Positions 42,544 through 54,875 of a stretch of 64,000 nt of DNA are shown piece after piece (the stretch's first letter is position 1; every line of letters starts with the position of its first letter). The stretch lies in the NCBI GenBank assembly GCA_021495925.1, contig JAKEKT010000029.1, forward strand, positions 248,001 through 312,000, in the 5' to 3' direction. The position numbers and the translations under genes are program-made. The notes under the pieces are model-generated. The model made no database searches and was not told where the DNA came from. It worked only from the letters and a program-made list of their open reading frames with translations. This stretch comes from Diplodia intermedia (taxonomy: Eukaryota > Ascomycota > Dothideomycetes > Botryosphaeriales > Botryosphaeriaceae).

Positions 42544-44138
42544 CTACGCCTGAACAGGTGCCATGGGTAGCTTCTCCACTGTATCTACCAACGCCTTAAC
42601 CTCTCCCATGATACTGCCGTCCTCGCCTTTCTTTCCATTCTCCCCTACTTTCTCATTCCACTCTTCGTTCCACACGAGGACTTGCCGACACATAGCCTCC
42701 ATAGAAGTCCACGGCGCTCGATACCCAAGCCCGCCCTCTTCCGGCCTCTTTCTCGCCTCGCTATCGTCGTAGGACAGATGTACACAGCAGATGGCGAAAA
42801 GGGCGGGTTGCAGCAGAGCCAAATCGCCCGCCACCGGGGGTAAGATTCTTGGGAGGTACCGGTGCCGAAGCAGTGTGTAGAACTCGACGACGTGGGAAAT
42901 GACGAGCATGAGCGCCGGCGGTACGGCTACGAACTTGACGGGTGTCACACAGAGCGTGTGCAGGAGATGCGCGATGTCGGAGTAGCGGATGGGCGGGTTG
43001 GGGTCGGTGACGGTGTACGCACTGCCGCCAATGTCGACACGCTTCCCGGAAGCAGGGTCGCGAGCGGGCGTGATCAGACGCTGCTCAAGCAGGAGATGGG
43101 CCAGAGAGACGTTTTCGGTGTAAACGAAGGGGTTGACGATGTGGCGGATCCAGTCGGCGTTGCCGCCGCGCCGTAAGTAATTGCCAATCGTGTTGTCCAT
43201 TGTCGTTCCATACACCCCTGATGCAGGCCTGATGACACCCGTCCGTATTCCGCTCGCTGCGTTGTCGGCACCGCGTACAATCCGCTCTGCAGTGGCTTTT
43301 GATGCTGGGTAATTGCCGAAATACGTCTCGTGTGGCCGGCTCAAGTCGTAGTCAGCGTCGCTGAGGGATTGAAAGAAGCCCCGTGGCCAGCGCCGCCAGG
43401 GTGCCAGCCAGAAGTTGACACGGCGGATGGCGATGGAGCCCGAGGAAGTCGCGATGAAGACAGAGGCGCCCGCAGCTTTTGCGGCGGCGAGGACGTTCTT
43501 GGTGCCGACGACGTTGACCTTCTCTGATAGGGGGAGCAGGTCCCTTGCGCGTTCGGCGAAGCGGATGGTGGCAGCAGTGTGGAAAACAGTGAGCGGCCTG
43601 TCGTCGACTGAGGATGGCCAGGGCACGGAGAAGGCGTGATCGGTGGACTCGGAGTCAGTAATGTCTGCAGTCGCGAAGCCAACTTTGCTAAGCTCTGCGG
43701 ACCGGCGCACATCTCCCGCGACATCAGGGGTTGGACGTCTGACGTCAACGATTCGAATGGCATCAAGATCTTCGCCGCGAGCTAGAAGGTGTTGTACGAT
43801 TGAGCCACCAACCAGGCCTGCTTCTGGTGTTAGCTTGGGCTACGGGAGACGTGGGTTGTGGACAAAGACTTGCCTGCTCCTCCAGTCACAATGTAACGGC
43901 GAGTCTGCTTGGGAGGAAGGTGTTGGCGGATGTCCACGGGCGATTGCTTCATTTTCTGGTAGGCTTCCTTCAACTCTTTCTCCGTCCAGGGTTGGGAGCC
44001 AGCACGCGAAGCCTCGTCAGGCGTGCCGCCGAGAGCGCGGTTTACATGACGCAAGTATAGGAGTAGTAGTACGATTGAGATGCAAAGCGCGTAGTTCGAG
44101 GACGAGAAGAAGCGGACGACAAGGTCGGCAGGATGCAT
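42544..44138 (-). CDS. 3-beta-hydroxysteroid dehydrogenase/Erg26-like SDR, membrane anchored
   Basis: Extended SDR of the 3-beta-HSD family, which includes the sterol decarboxylase Erg26 and related sterol or lipid dehydrogenases. Exons are 44138..43874 and 43817..42544, giving 512 residues. A single N-terminal hydrophobic helix (ALCISIVLLLLYL, about residues 17-30) suggests an ER anchor. The NAD(P) site TGGAGLVGGS is built across the intron. The catalytic pair is Y258 and K262 in NYPASK, with upstream Ser in ATSSGS. The block RPASGVYG and the substrate-domain NPFVYTENVSLAH follow. The length exceeds Erg26 (about 350) because of the N-terminal anchor segment and the C-terminal extension. The intron is GC-AG (CAG|GCAAGT, 56 nt); no GT join keeps the GxxGxxG motif. 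Not assigned as Erg26 itself. Confidence 0.88.
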
Positions 44139-46077
44139 GGTTTTGGCCGCTCGAGAGACGGGGTGTCTGAGGAGAGCTCACAGGCGGGGTCACACACATA
44201 TAGAGCGGGTAAAGGGTGCTGTGTTATGTAGAGTGACAGGGCAGGCGGCGTCATCTGACGGGCTGGAGCGTCCCACGGCCCTGTGGGCGTTCGGCGCGGC
44301 ATGGCGAACGCCAGGTAGATGCGTAATATAGCGCCGGTGTGACAGGGCCGAGCGGCGGCATTGAGGGCCGGCGAAGCTTGAGCAGCGAGCGGCGCAGCGG
44401 TTGGACAGAGGATGGGTCGTGGAGCATGGGAGGCTGATGGGCGCAGGGATGGGCTGCTCGCGTCGCAAGCGAACGCCCTGCGCCCCGGCCCTTCAGCGCT
44501 GCGAGAGCGGGCCGCAACAACTGCCACTAACTGCTTGTCGCGCCTCGACACTACTCATGCTGCAGACTCGCTTGCGATGCGATGCTGCATCCGGCTGCTC
44601 TGCTCCACTCGACTGCCCAGCCGTCAGCCCTGTGCGCTCTGGTGCCGCATGATGGCTGCCTTTTTGCCAGCGCTCTGAAACAGTTGCACGAGTCCAGGCC
44701 CGGGACCATCACTCGAACACATCGGGCTCCACCACCGCGGTGGAGATCGGCTGCCGATGCGCCGCACGTCCGTTGCTGACACGGGCATGCAGATGACCCA
44801 GGAACTTGCTCCGGCCAACGGCCTGACCAGTGCACGCGGACTGCTGCTGCAGCCTTATTTCCGCCGCCCAGCTCGGCTGCTTCCCAGTCAACGGCCCGAG
44901 ATGTGGTCATCTCATTCCGAGATGTGACTGCCCGAATGAGAGCTATCAATCTCCCGGACATGATGACTTTTGTCTTTCATTTCACTGCGAGTCCTAACGT
45001 CCAACTGCGTCGTCACCTCAACTTCCAAGGAGTGGACACCCTCAGCTTAATTCTGACATTTAATGTCCGTCTTCTGTTTGTTGTTTGAAGCTGGAAGAGG
45101 CAGACTTCAACCCAGGTGGGTCAACTGAAGGAGTACTGCTGCAGAATGGGTGATTGAGATAATCCTGGGTGCGTTGTTTGGGGGAGGTGGCGGCTTTTGG
45201 GGCACTTGTGTGCTCATACCATACTGCACAGGGTCCTCACGCACCACGCCCGGGATATCGTACCACACCGCCGAGTAGTAATTGGGGATATTCATTGGGA
45301 TTGTGACGGGTCTGCAGGCGAAGGCGCAAATGTACAAGAAATTCAGGTCTGAGTACCTGCTACAGAGAGGTTTCAGTGCGGACGGATCTATCGATGAGGA
45401 GGGCTGATCTGAAAGGTAGGTGGGCTGGTACTGGGCGATGGCCGGCTTAGCTCCGTTTCTCTTGCAGAGGCTCATGCTTTCCGGTACGAAAAGCGCTCCT
45501 TGATCGATTTACTAGACGAAGCATTCAACAATTGAAAAAGGGTTGAGCTCTGTTTTCTGTTCTCCTGTGAATACAACCACATATACTCCATTTTCACAAC
45601 GAAAAAAAGAAAAATAAACCTAAACCTTCCTCACAAAGACTTCATCACGTAATAGTAGGTAGTTGGACTTTCCTCGCCACTTAGCGCTAGTGAACATCAA
45701 ATCCCCGTAAGTGACCCCAGTCCATTATTAGCTGCACCAAACTCAAAATTCATTGCACGGCCCTGCATTTGCACGCTTCAAAAGCCGCACCGTCCAGCAT
45801 CACCAATCAGCAGCGCGATGGATCCCTACCCATGATTTCATGCGCCATGTGACATGAACACTGGCCGCACGCCACGCTCGTACCCAGGCCTCGCAAGCAT
45901 GCATCCTTGCTATAGTAATTTCGCCCGGCAAGACGCGTCGGTTGCATGGACGCGTCTTTGTCTACACAAGCGCGATGAAGACCGAGTTTAGCAGCACGAC
46001 CACTCCAACTTTCTTCTTCGGGGCTCGAAAACCCTGTGCTACCTAGGGAAAATACCAGGAAAAGCAGAAGAAAAAAA
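44139..46077. other. Divergent intergenic region, mostly without genes
   Basis: About 1.9 kb. It contains one weak minus-strand ORF (45107-45475, listed separately). The sequence is mixed in composition, with A-rich stretches near 45600 and 46070 just before the AT-hook gene start. Confidence 0.5.
45107..45475 (-). CDS. Small hypothetical protein, doubtful
   Basis: An ATG-initiated frame of 122 codons. It contains a Tyr-rich patch (NYYSAVWYDIPG) and a short Pro run followed by Asn. A stretch of 45 nt inside it (GTACTC...CTGCAG) has intron-like ends and is 3n without stops. No family recognised, and codon use is not clearly coding. Could be noise. Confidence 0.2.
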   Translation of the reverse strand: MSLCKRNGAKPAIAQYQPTYLSDQPSSSIDPSALKPLCSRYSDLNFLYICAFACRPVTIPMNIPNYYSAVWYDIPGVVREDPVQYGMSTQVPQKPPPPPNNAPRIISITHSAAVLLQLTHLG

Positions 46078-47335
46078 ATGGCGGACGCAAAAACGCTCCA
46101 AAAGCGCCCTCGGGGCCGCCCGCGCAAAGTCGTTGCGGACGCCGAAGCTCCTGCCATCGATTTAATCGTCGACACCATTCCAACGAAAGACGTCAAACCA
46201 GCGCCTGCCGATGCGAAGAAACCGAGAGCAAAAAGGGAAGCGACTACAAAGGCCGACACCGCTATCGAGAAGAAGACGAGGACGAAAAGTACCACAACCC
46301 AAAAGACCAATGGCAGCCCGCAGGCCAATCAAAAACCGGCCACGACAAAGCAACTGGCGGACCCACCAGCTGCTGCTGCGGCGGCGTCGATCACACCTCC
46401 GAACCCAACTCCGCAAGCTTCACCATCCACGACGACGGCTCGACCTCCACAACGCAAGGCAGCCGCCGAACCCGCTCCGGACAACTCCGCGGAGCCAACG
46501 ACGGCAATCGCAACCGAAGTGAAGAACAGCACCACTGCGAGGGCGGATACCACGACTGCGGTTGATTCGAAAATACTGAGCGAGCTTGCGGCGCGGGAAT
46601 TATTGTTGCCATTGCAGAGCGGCAAGGACGACAACGGGGCCGAGGGAAACGAAGAAAAGACAACGGTGGGCTCTGAGGACGCGGGGCGAGTCTTGGAAGC
46701 ATCGCATCTGGGATTGCTGCGTGATACGCAAGCGGACGAAGCCAACACAAAAGTAGCAGGAGAGCTACACAGACAAGAGAAAGAGCTCGCGCGCATCAAC
46801 TCCACTTCTGTTGCGAATTCAATTGCCCCCACCCCCTCCGGCAGCAGCGGCAGCGGCAGCAGTAGCGACAGCATCGAGACGAAGAACTCTACTCCCGCAC
46901 ACCTGCAACCTCCGCCCTCCTCAACCACCGCCAGCACCACCCCGCCGCGAGCAGAAGCCGCCCACACAATCACACCCCCAATGTCCCGCCCACAGCAACA
47001 ACAACAACAACCGCCCCAAGGCCAAAGCCAACAATCGCCACCAGCGAACAAACCACCGCGGCCGCTCCCCTACAGCCCGCACCCGCACCGCCCGCAAGCG
47101 CGAATCAGCTCCACCAACGAACCGTCCAAAGCCCAACAAGCGCCGCCCGCCGCCGCCGCGCCGCCGGCCAAGGAGCAGCGGCCCCCGCCGCACCAGTGGA
47201 AGCCCGTCGAGCCGCTGCCCGCCGCGTACAAGCCCGCCGCGCGCCGGTGGACGCTGGCCATCGTGGCCATGCCCGTCGCCCTCGTGACGAGCTATGCGTT
47301 GTATGATCGACGTGAGTTTTTCCGCCTTCTCTCTG

Positions 47336-47366
<31 letters not shown>

Positions 47367-47560
47367 CCGCGGTCTTTCTCTCTTCTTTGGAAGTTTCTTC
47401 ATAAGGGAAGACAAAAAAAAAAAATACAACTGCTGACATGGAACGTGAAATGTTAGTGGTGCTGGGCAACAAACGCAAGGAGTTTCCGCGAGTGGTGAAT
47501 CCGGACCTGTCGAGCGCGGTGAAGGAGGTGGAGGCCGAGAAGACGGAGAAGGGGTTGTAG
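46078..47560 (+). CDS. AT-hook protein with C-terminal transmembrane helix
   Basis: Exons are 46078..47311 and 47457..47560, giving 445 residues; the ATG at 46078 follows an A-rich leader. Residues 10-17 are a canonical AT-hook, RPRGRPRK, expected to bind the minor groove of AT-rich DNA. Residues 20-380 are disordered: Lys/Thr-rich, then Ala/Pro/Gln-rich with a Gln run near 305. Residues about 390-407 (WTLAIVAMPVALVTSYAL) form one membrane helix, followed by a short basic then acidic tail ending KTEKGL. The join at the intron (145 nt, branch TGCTGAC) turns YDR into LVLGNKRKEFPRVVNPD. Such a layout would fit an inner nuclear membrane protein, but the AT-hook may instead be a chance basic patch of another membrane protein. 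No orthologue recognised. Confidence 0.75.
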
Positions 47561-48286
47561 GGGGGAGAGAGAGAGGGAGAGAGAGGTGCGGGAAAACAAA
47601 ACGACGGAATCGAACGTAAAGAGACGAATACTTATTACACGACGTAATGAGAAAGGTGCGTTGTCATCAAATGTGGCGCAGTTCCAAAGGCTAGCTAGTA
47701 CTGTGTTTATACGAGGGCTTTCTTGTATCATTTGTTCGAGTAGGTGTGGGTGGGTGTTGTAGACATTGTGAGAGGCGACAAGAGATAATGACACTGTCAA
47801 GCCGAATGATGATGGTTATATAAGTTATGGGGTATTTGTTCTCGTTTTTGATTACAAAGGAAAAGATAGATGTCGGTGATGGGCTCGTGGGAGCGTGTGT
47901 AGTATCTATCCCCAATCCGAAAATATGATCACATCTGATGAGGAAAAAAGAAAATTCCCTTTCTATCTCTCCTAACCCCACGACCAGGCGTCAGGTTCGA
48001 TGGTGTCGACAATGCTGAATGATACAAGCCAATGATGTATGCCAGACTTTATCCGCAGAATGAACAAAAAGAAAAAAACAAATTGTGATCGAATGCGGCG
48101 CATAGAAGCAAGCAATTGCGAATCTGCTATCCAGTGCCTCTCGTCTCCCTCATCTTCCTGCGCAAATTGCGCCACTGAACTCCTGAACGATGCATTTCGT
48201 GCAGAGGCAAAGCTCTGCTGATGAATATAATAATAATGTCATGACTTCAAGGGTATGTAAACAATACATGTACGTGAAGGGCAAAG
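47561..48286. other. Convergent intergenic region
   Basis: About 725 bp between the 3' ends of the AT-hook gene and the lipase. It begins with G-rich GA repeats after the stop. The rest is AT-rich, fitting two 3' untranslated regions. Confidence 0.55.
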
Positions 48287-50882
48287 TTACGAAAGGTCGC
48301 TTTCGGTCGGGTAATCAAGCGCTTCGGTGGTCTTCTTGCTTTTCCTCTGAAGACGGCTCGGAAGCAAGGAGCCAAAGCTCTTCTTGCGGCGGAGGAGCAT
48401 TCCTCTTGTGCCGCTGATGTCGGTTTGCAGTCCTGAGTGGCTCTCTCTTCGCCTGCCCTCATTAGGCTTGTTGGAGCCTGACTGGGGATCCTCCGGCGTC
48501 TTTGTCGACTGTGTGATTTTCTGCGGCGCGTGGAACAGACGCTTGTAGATGCGCTCTGGAGAACTGGGCTGCGTGACAGCGCTGGGCGTTCTGGTCATGG
48601 CGAGTTGTGTAGAGGAGGTACTGCGGAAGCCCCGAGAGCTGGGGTTCGGTGTTGCCGGTTGCGAGATCGAAGGGAACAGATGAGGTGGCCAGTCGTCTTG
48701 ATCGGCGTCTGGAGGAGAATCGAGCGAAGAAAGAGACGCGTTATCGTCCTCGCTGTCAGTCGAAATAAAGTCTTCCTCGGTGGCAGATGAGAGGATGTCC
48801 TGCATTGGAACCTGAAGCAGGGCCGAATCGCTCGCGCGAGGAGCCGCAAAGGTCCTCAAATCCGGCTTTGACCGGGTACGGTACTTGACGGGCACATCCA
48901 GGTTCAGGCTAATTGGACGTCCGTTGCGGGATTCTTGATCCAAATCGTTGATGCTGCGTGTCAGATCCTGGCGGCATCGCAAAGTCCTGCCTCTGCCGCG
49001 ACCTGATTCGGAATGGACGGAGGACGGCCGAGTCAAGTGTTTGCGCAGATCGACTTCGCTAGGGCTGAAGACCACGCGTGCTCTCAGCTGACGCACGGCG
49101 TCATCAAGAGCAAGCTCAATGGCGCAGTGGTTTATGATCCTGCTCATTTTGGGCCATGTGGCTCTCTCGCCGCAGATCATTGCCTGTTTCATGAACTCTG
49201 GTGTGGGGTTGCTCAGGATCCTCGGGAACTGTGAGTAGGAAATGGCCGGAAAGATTGTAATGTCTCCAGAGTAGCGTTGGCTGAGGATAGACCTGGCCTT
49301 TGTGCAGTAGTTGGGGAAGAAGCCAAGCTCAGCGATAACGTGCAGCCTGTGCTGAGCCTCTCCCTTCGCCAGGCTAGCCATACTGTGTAGCCATCCTGGA
49401 CCAGCTGCGAAAGCCGAGGCTTGGGGTTGGGATTCCGGGAAAGGAATACCTTCCTCCTTTTCCAGGAATGGCACTACATGAGGGTTGACCTGGGATACGA
49501 TAAAGTGGTTGACGTTGAACATCTCTGCGAGACGCGTAATCGGGAGGTCGTTGTCGACCGACCCGTCAATCCATCGCTGGGGCGAAGGATCCCAAGGGAT
49601 TTGTTGGCCAGTGGTAGGATCCTTCGCCATGAGCTGAGCGGCGGAGAATACCAATGGTACCGAACAGGAAGCAGCACTAAATCAGTCAGACGATGCTCAA
49701 ACAATCATACCATGGAGAGTGGGAAATCACTCACACTGCAGACCAGATAATGACATTCGGCGCGGTGATGTAGTTGAGCAGCCTGGGCAAATCAAAAGCA
49801 CTCGCGCTTGAGACAGTGATGTTGAGAATCCTTCGAGTCCGGTTGTAGGCTTCCTGAAAGGTCATATCCCCGAGCATATTCCGCATGACTTGAATCAGAT
49901 GCGAAATGTCAAAGACAGCACCGTACTTCAGAAACCGGGCGGCCTTTGTCAAGAGGCCGCGATCGCCCGGCTTTTCGAATACGTCTAAATCGCCGAAGCA
50001 GAACTCATCTAGCACCTGTGGCATCTCGGTGTCCGTGCGCGTGCAGAGCACTGCGCAAACAATGCTGCCGGCAGAGGCACCCGAAATGATTCTAGGAAGC
50101 AAATTGGTTTCCCAAAGCGATTTGATTACCCCAATGTGGTTCATGCCAAATGTGCCGCCTCCGGACAGAAGTAGAGCGCTGCGTCCGAACGATTGCCGGG
50201 TGGCTAAAAGTTGCTCCAATACGTATCGCGGATCGAGACCGCCGTCTCCCTGTTTTGACGAGATATCCAACAGAGCAGTGAGGGTCTGCTTGGCGGACTC
50301 GATGTAGCGCTCGATCAAAGCCTTGGTTCCGACGTGGGAATGCTTGTACAGGCGCAAGTCACCCATACCCCCAAGACCGCGTGTGAGGGAGGTTCGGATC
50401 AGGAAGAGCATGCGCTGGACGTCACAGCTGATACGTGCATCGTCGAGCTGCTTGAGCCGGGCCTCGACCAACTCGTAGTTGTATTCGGTCGACTCGTGCT
50501 CGTGCTTCCAATCGTTGTTTCCCTCCAGATCGTCCAGTTCGGCGGCTGCGGCGTGCCAATCGGTGTAGTTTTCGGCCTGTCACAAACCTGCTTGTTAGCG
50601 CGGCCTGGCGCCACGAAGGGTGCGACGTACGTTCTGCAGGCGCAGGTACAGGATCTGCTTCCGGCTTCCATCCTCCAGCTCGGGCGCATTGTGAGGTTCC
50701 TGGCCGCCGAGAGCGCCCACGAAATCCTCGATTGTCCCCGCCGGGTCCCTCACCAGCTTGGCCAACGGCGACAGAAGACCGGCATTGCCGCTGGGACGCC
50801 TCAGTGCGGCCGGGTCCGTCTGGTCGTCTTTCGGGGCATGGTGGTACCGGCGGGAGAAAAGGGCGTCGTGGAGGAAGGACAT
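48287..50882 (-). CDS. Patatin-domain triacylglycerol lipase/lysophospholipid acyltransferase (Tgl3/4/5 type)
   Basis: Lipid-droplet lipase family that mobilises stored triacylglycerol. Exons are 50882..50631, 50576..49735 and 49676..48287, giving 827 residues, within the range of yeast Tgl3-5. The N-terminal part has the family-specific helical region (YTDWHAAAAELDDLEGNN, then ISCDVQRMLFLIRTSLTRGLGG). The patatin domain has the oxyanion loop SGGGTFG (about 222-228), the nucleophile motif GASAG (about 250-254, Ser 252) and the catalytic Asp in WIDGS (about 402). Further family blocks are HFIVSQVNPH and TIFPAISYSQFPRILSNPT. The C-terminal 250 residues are Ser/Arg/Asp-rich and disordered with many phosphorylation-type sites. 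An upstream GTG-initiated extension was rejected in favour of the ATG giving MSFLHDALF. Confidence 0.92.
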
Positions 50883-53800
50883 GAGCACACCGGAGCCATA
50901 GGCGAGGGCGGAACTGGCTCTCGCAGGGCGGCTCTGTCAGACTCGCGGGGCTGTGGGGAACAGAATGCGGAGAGCGGAGAGCGGAGAGCAGATTGCGGGT
51001 TGCGGGGAGGGTGTTCGAGTATTTGTGTCGAATAGAATCGCAAGGAGGTGCGGTGACGACGGGCGGCGGGTGAAAGGCCGAAGGCGGGAGAGCTAGCGGG
51101 TCACGCGTCGCTTTCAAGCACGCTGCTGCGGTGCTGTGGGAGGCGCGTGAGACTTGGGCTGGCAAGCTTGTAGCGCAGCGCGCCGCCTAAATCAGCGATG
51201 CACTACGCGAAGAGATCTGTCATACGCCCGGCGCTGACCAGCTGAGACGCTGCCAGGGATAGCTCCCACGCCTCGACACCTCGTCATCGGCCAGGCCAAC
51301 CGCCCTCGCAGCTCGCCAACGCTTCGGCTCCGCGCGCTGCGTGGCCTGCCTTGGCCTCGAGAACCCACCCGCGAATGCCAGCGCCCCACGCCGCGCATTA
51401 GGGCTCTCCCGCCGGCATGGGCTGCGATCAGGAACCGGTAACGCACTGGCGGGTACGAGGAACGTTCTCCGCCGCGTGTGTGACGAACGCGCGCAAGGGT
51501 GGCTGCGCGATCCGCGTCCTGCGGCATGTGAGAGAGATCCAGCCCGCAGCGACTATCCCCACCGCGGGGTGTTGGCGTTGGGCTTATCGCGGGAACAGTG
51601 CTGAGCCCAGCCGCCAATCGTTCTCTTCGTCCTCCACACCCGCCCTTGCCTGCGTCGTACAAGCAGCAGTCACCAGGACATGTTGAGGCAAGGGCTTTCC
51701 CCATCAGCGCGGCGACGCTCAGATGACGCTAAATTTGGCCACAGTCGCTGCGCTGCCCATCACCCGCGCCCTCCCGCCGCACGCCTGCGCCGTCGAATTA
51801 CCGAAATGGGCGCCGGGTGGTGTGGTGTGTGGTGAAAGGAGCCGCTGGCGCTGCGCCGGTCGAGCCCGCGAGTCATCTGCGGACCTTTAACTCCACCTCC
51901 TTCTCTGCAGCTTTTGCATGTGAGATTCTCGAAACACCGCGCTCAGCCTGCGCCTGGAGCTGGCGGGCCTGGAGGGTCTGCGTCTCCTTTGGGCTGCCTG
52001 GGTGGAAATGGCAGCGCGCAGCCAACGACGCAACGGACAACTGTCACCGCTCACCGCTCTGGCGTGCGAACCCTAGCCGCATTTTTGAACGGCCTCGCCC
52101 TTCCAATGCTTTCCAACGACCTCGAGAAAACTCCTCCACTCAGGAACGCTCCACCACCCCCACCACCGGCGATGGCGCCGCCGTTCACATGTTGGTACCA
52201 TTACCTCAGGCAACTGTCCACGGCCTATGAGTCGACTGCAATGCTTCTGGCGCCGTGTCCGCCCCAACACTTCTGTTGAGTCAGACTATCCGCTTGCCCG
52301 GCCCTCTTCTCCTTTTCCCTGCTTTCGGCCATGGTGGTTTCCTCTGACGCCACTGCGTGCCAAAACGTGCGTTTCAGCCCTATCGCACCAATCCTCGAAC
52401 GCCAGGGACACCACCCCGGCATGCCGAACCCTCATTGCTCCACCACCCTTATCAATAATCCGCATCGCTGGCGCTCCCTCACTGGCTGCCCGCAACTTTT
52501 ATGTGGACTTTTCTGCAACTAAGCTCCTGGCTACAAGAAACTTCCGCGCGTTCCTGGCCATCTGGTAGGGCAGACCATGTTCTTCGCGTCTCGCATGGCT
52601 GCTGCCGTGATCCGACGGGTTCTGGCCGCAGAATCGTCCTATGGCTCTGCCGCGGCTGCATTGCCGGATCTCTATGCCGTACCACCCTGGCGTACCTGAC
52701 GACATACTTTGTCCAACCTACCCACCGTCCCATCGGCAGCTCCGGTCACTGACGGTGTAATCAAACGACCGCGTCGAATCAGTACATTGACTCTGCTGTC
52801 TCAGGTACGCTCAGAAACAGGGTAAATGGCGATATGCCGTACAAAGTAGGTTTTGGCGAAAGTACCCTGAACTTGCCCAGCTGTCAAAGCCATGTTATTG
52901 ACAAGGGTCCGTTACTTCATCCCAACAAAAAAAAGTGTCATGATGATTCGCTCACTGAGCGGTCAGACTATCAATCAGGCTGGAGCACTCAGTATCGCAT
53001 GATAAGCAGAGTGACCTCCAAACCCTGGTCCAGTCCAGACCGCATGCAGGACAACATGGCGGTTTTCGAATTATGGATCCTTGTGCAGAAGTGGGCGTCA
53101 CGCCTGCTTCCCGAGCACATACTGCCAGTTGGCTGCTACGAGTACCCAAGGTCGCGGTCTGGCAAGAAAATACAGCTCAGAGTGGGTTCGAAGTGATTGC
53201 AACGGTGGCATGATGCCAAGTCCACCTTGAGGAACATTGGAACAACGAGTATATTCGTTCCGTTGCATCTCCTCGACCCCAAACAACGCAAGGGCCTTTT
53301 TTGCCGAGAATTCTACGGAACGATATATGGAGAAGGGCTTAACGGACAGCAGGCTCACTCAAACAGTCGTAGGCAAAACCAGTTGTGGCTGACCCAATCC
53401 CGGCCGTCCCACCTCGTAGTCGCCATGGGAAAAGTCGCGCAAGCCCTCATCCACCAGCGAACCACCAATACACGTGTCGACAGCAACGACAGGCTCGAAA
53501 GCGTCCAGGCCAATTTTTTCATGCTGCCGCGATAGGATGTATTTTCCCGCTGCGCGTAACCCCGTAGCCCAGCGCTACTCCCCAACGAAGTGCTAGGGTT
53601 GGTGCGCCACCGTCGGGAAGACGGACATCGTGAGGGACATGTGTAAGGCATATGGACCGCAGGCGCTGGTGAAGAGGTTGGTGGCAGTCGTGGAGCGGTC
53701 GGCTAAGCAGGGCGGAGAAGCCGGTGCCGATGGGTTGGATGGGGGCCACGTTGGTCAGCCATCTCTTCCTTCCCGCTTCATTCCCGATTTCGCTTCTGCG

Positions 53801-54875
53801 GCTTACACGATGAACATGGCGATGGGTCGGTCGGTCCTGGAAGCTTATTTTCGGGGTTTGAGTTGCCGTCGGCGTCAGTGTAGCAGAGTCCGATGTTCTT
53901 ACATGCATTCGCAGTGTTTGCTTTGCGCTCCCGCCATTTTGCAGTCTTGCTCTACTCTGCATGCCACCTGCTCACTCATCTAGGGAATCTCGGAACTTGT
54001 GCCTGGAGTTCCGTGATACGCGTCTTTTTTTTTTTTTTTTCGCGAGCAAGCCGCACACTTGAACGCCTCAGCCTCAAAGACTTAGCAATATACAGAAGAA
54101 CATTGATCAATATTCATTCACGACAATGCTTCCAAGTCATTATCGAGCATAAGAACTCCAATCCGAATTACTCTGCATACCGATCGTGAAGAGAGGACTG
54201 TTTTATTGGTACGTTGTTCGCAGCGGGCTCCAGTGCTGCTGCTATACGCATTAGGTAGACACTTTCTCCAGTACGGATTGAAACAGTTTTGACTTCTCCT
54301 TGGAACTGGAGAGTGTAATTCAACTAGATGATGGAACAACGTCTATTTGTCCGCTGAAGTACTCAAGTCAGTAGCAATCTGAAAGCAGAAGCATCGATCA
54401 ATTCTAGTCTCCAAGCCAGCAAAACATGCAGCAGAGACTGGATTCCATAGCTTTATCTGTTCCGGCAAAACTACCACAGTATCTGTCTCAGCATTCATCC
54501 TATCTCAAAACGCGAAAACTCTACATCAAGACTGTCGCGCACGGCAACATCACCCCCATCACCCGCTCCCAAAAGTTAGTTTGTAGTCGCATCCGGCCCG
54601 CGCCGCCGCCGTCGCCACCACCACCACCCACCTACCCGCCGAGCGAGCGAGCGAGTCCCAAATACCTGACGTTACGACTTACCTAACCCTCGCACCAAAC
54701 CCAATCCGTAACCTCCGCTCCGACCGAACCACGAACGAACGCCCATCCATCATCACAACACATTCACGAACCTCGCAACCACCACCACCGTTGCCTCTCG
54801 CCCGCCCATTCGCCGCCGCCCCACCGCCCAATTCCTCCCCAACCGCCGCGGCGCACAACCAAGAAAACAGACACA
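50883..54875. other. Gene-poor stretch of about 4 kb
   Basis: No recognisable gene on either strand. The first 1.5 kb, just upstream of the lipase, is GC-rich and could hold regulatory sequence or a long 5' leader. The frames present (minus 51192-51704, plus 51817-52230, plus 53630-53983) show no motif and poor codon use. A run of 16 T lies near 54025. The last 200 bp form the leader of the bL36m gene with GAGC repeats near 54640. Confidence 0.5.

Noticed and set aside
51192..51704. A 170-codon minus-strand ORF upstream of the lipase
   Set aside because: No family features, many Arg/Ser codons as expected from GC-rich non-coding DNA, and no intron signals.
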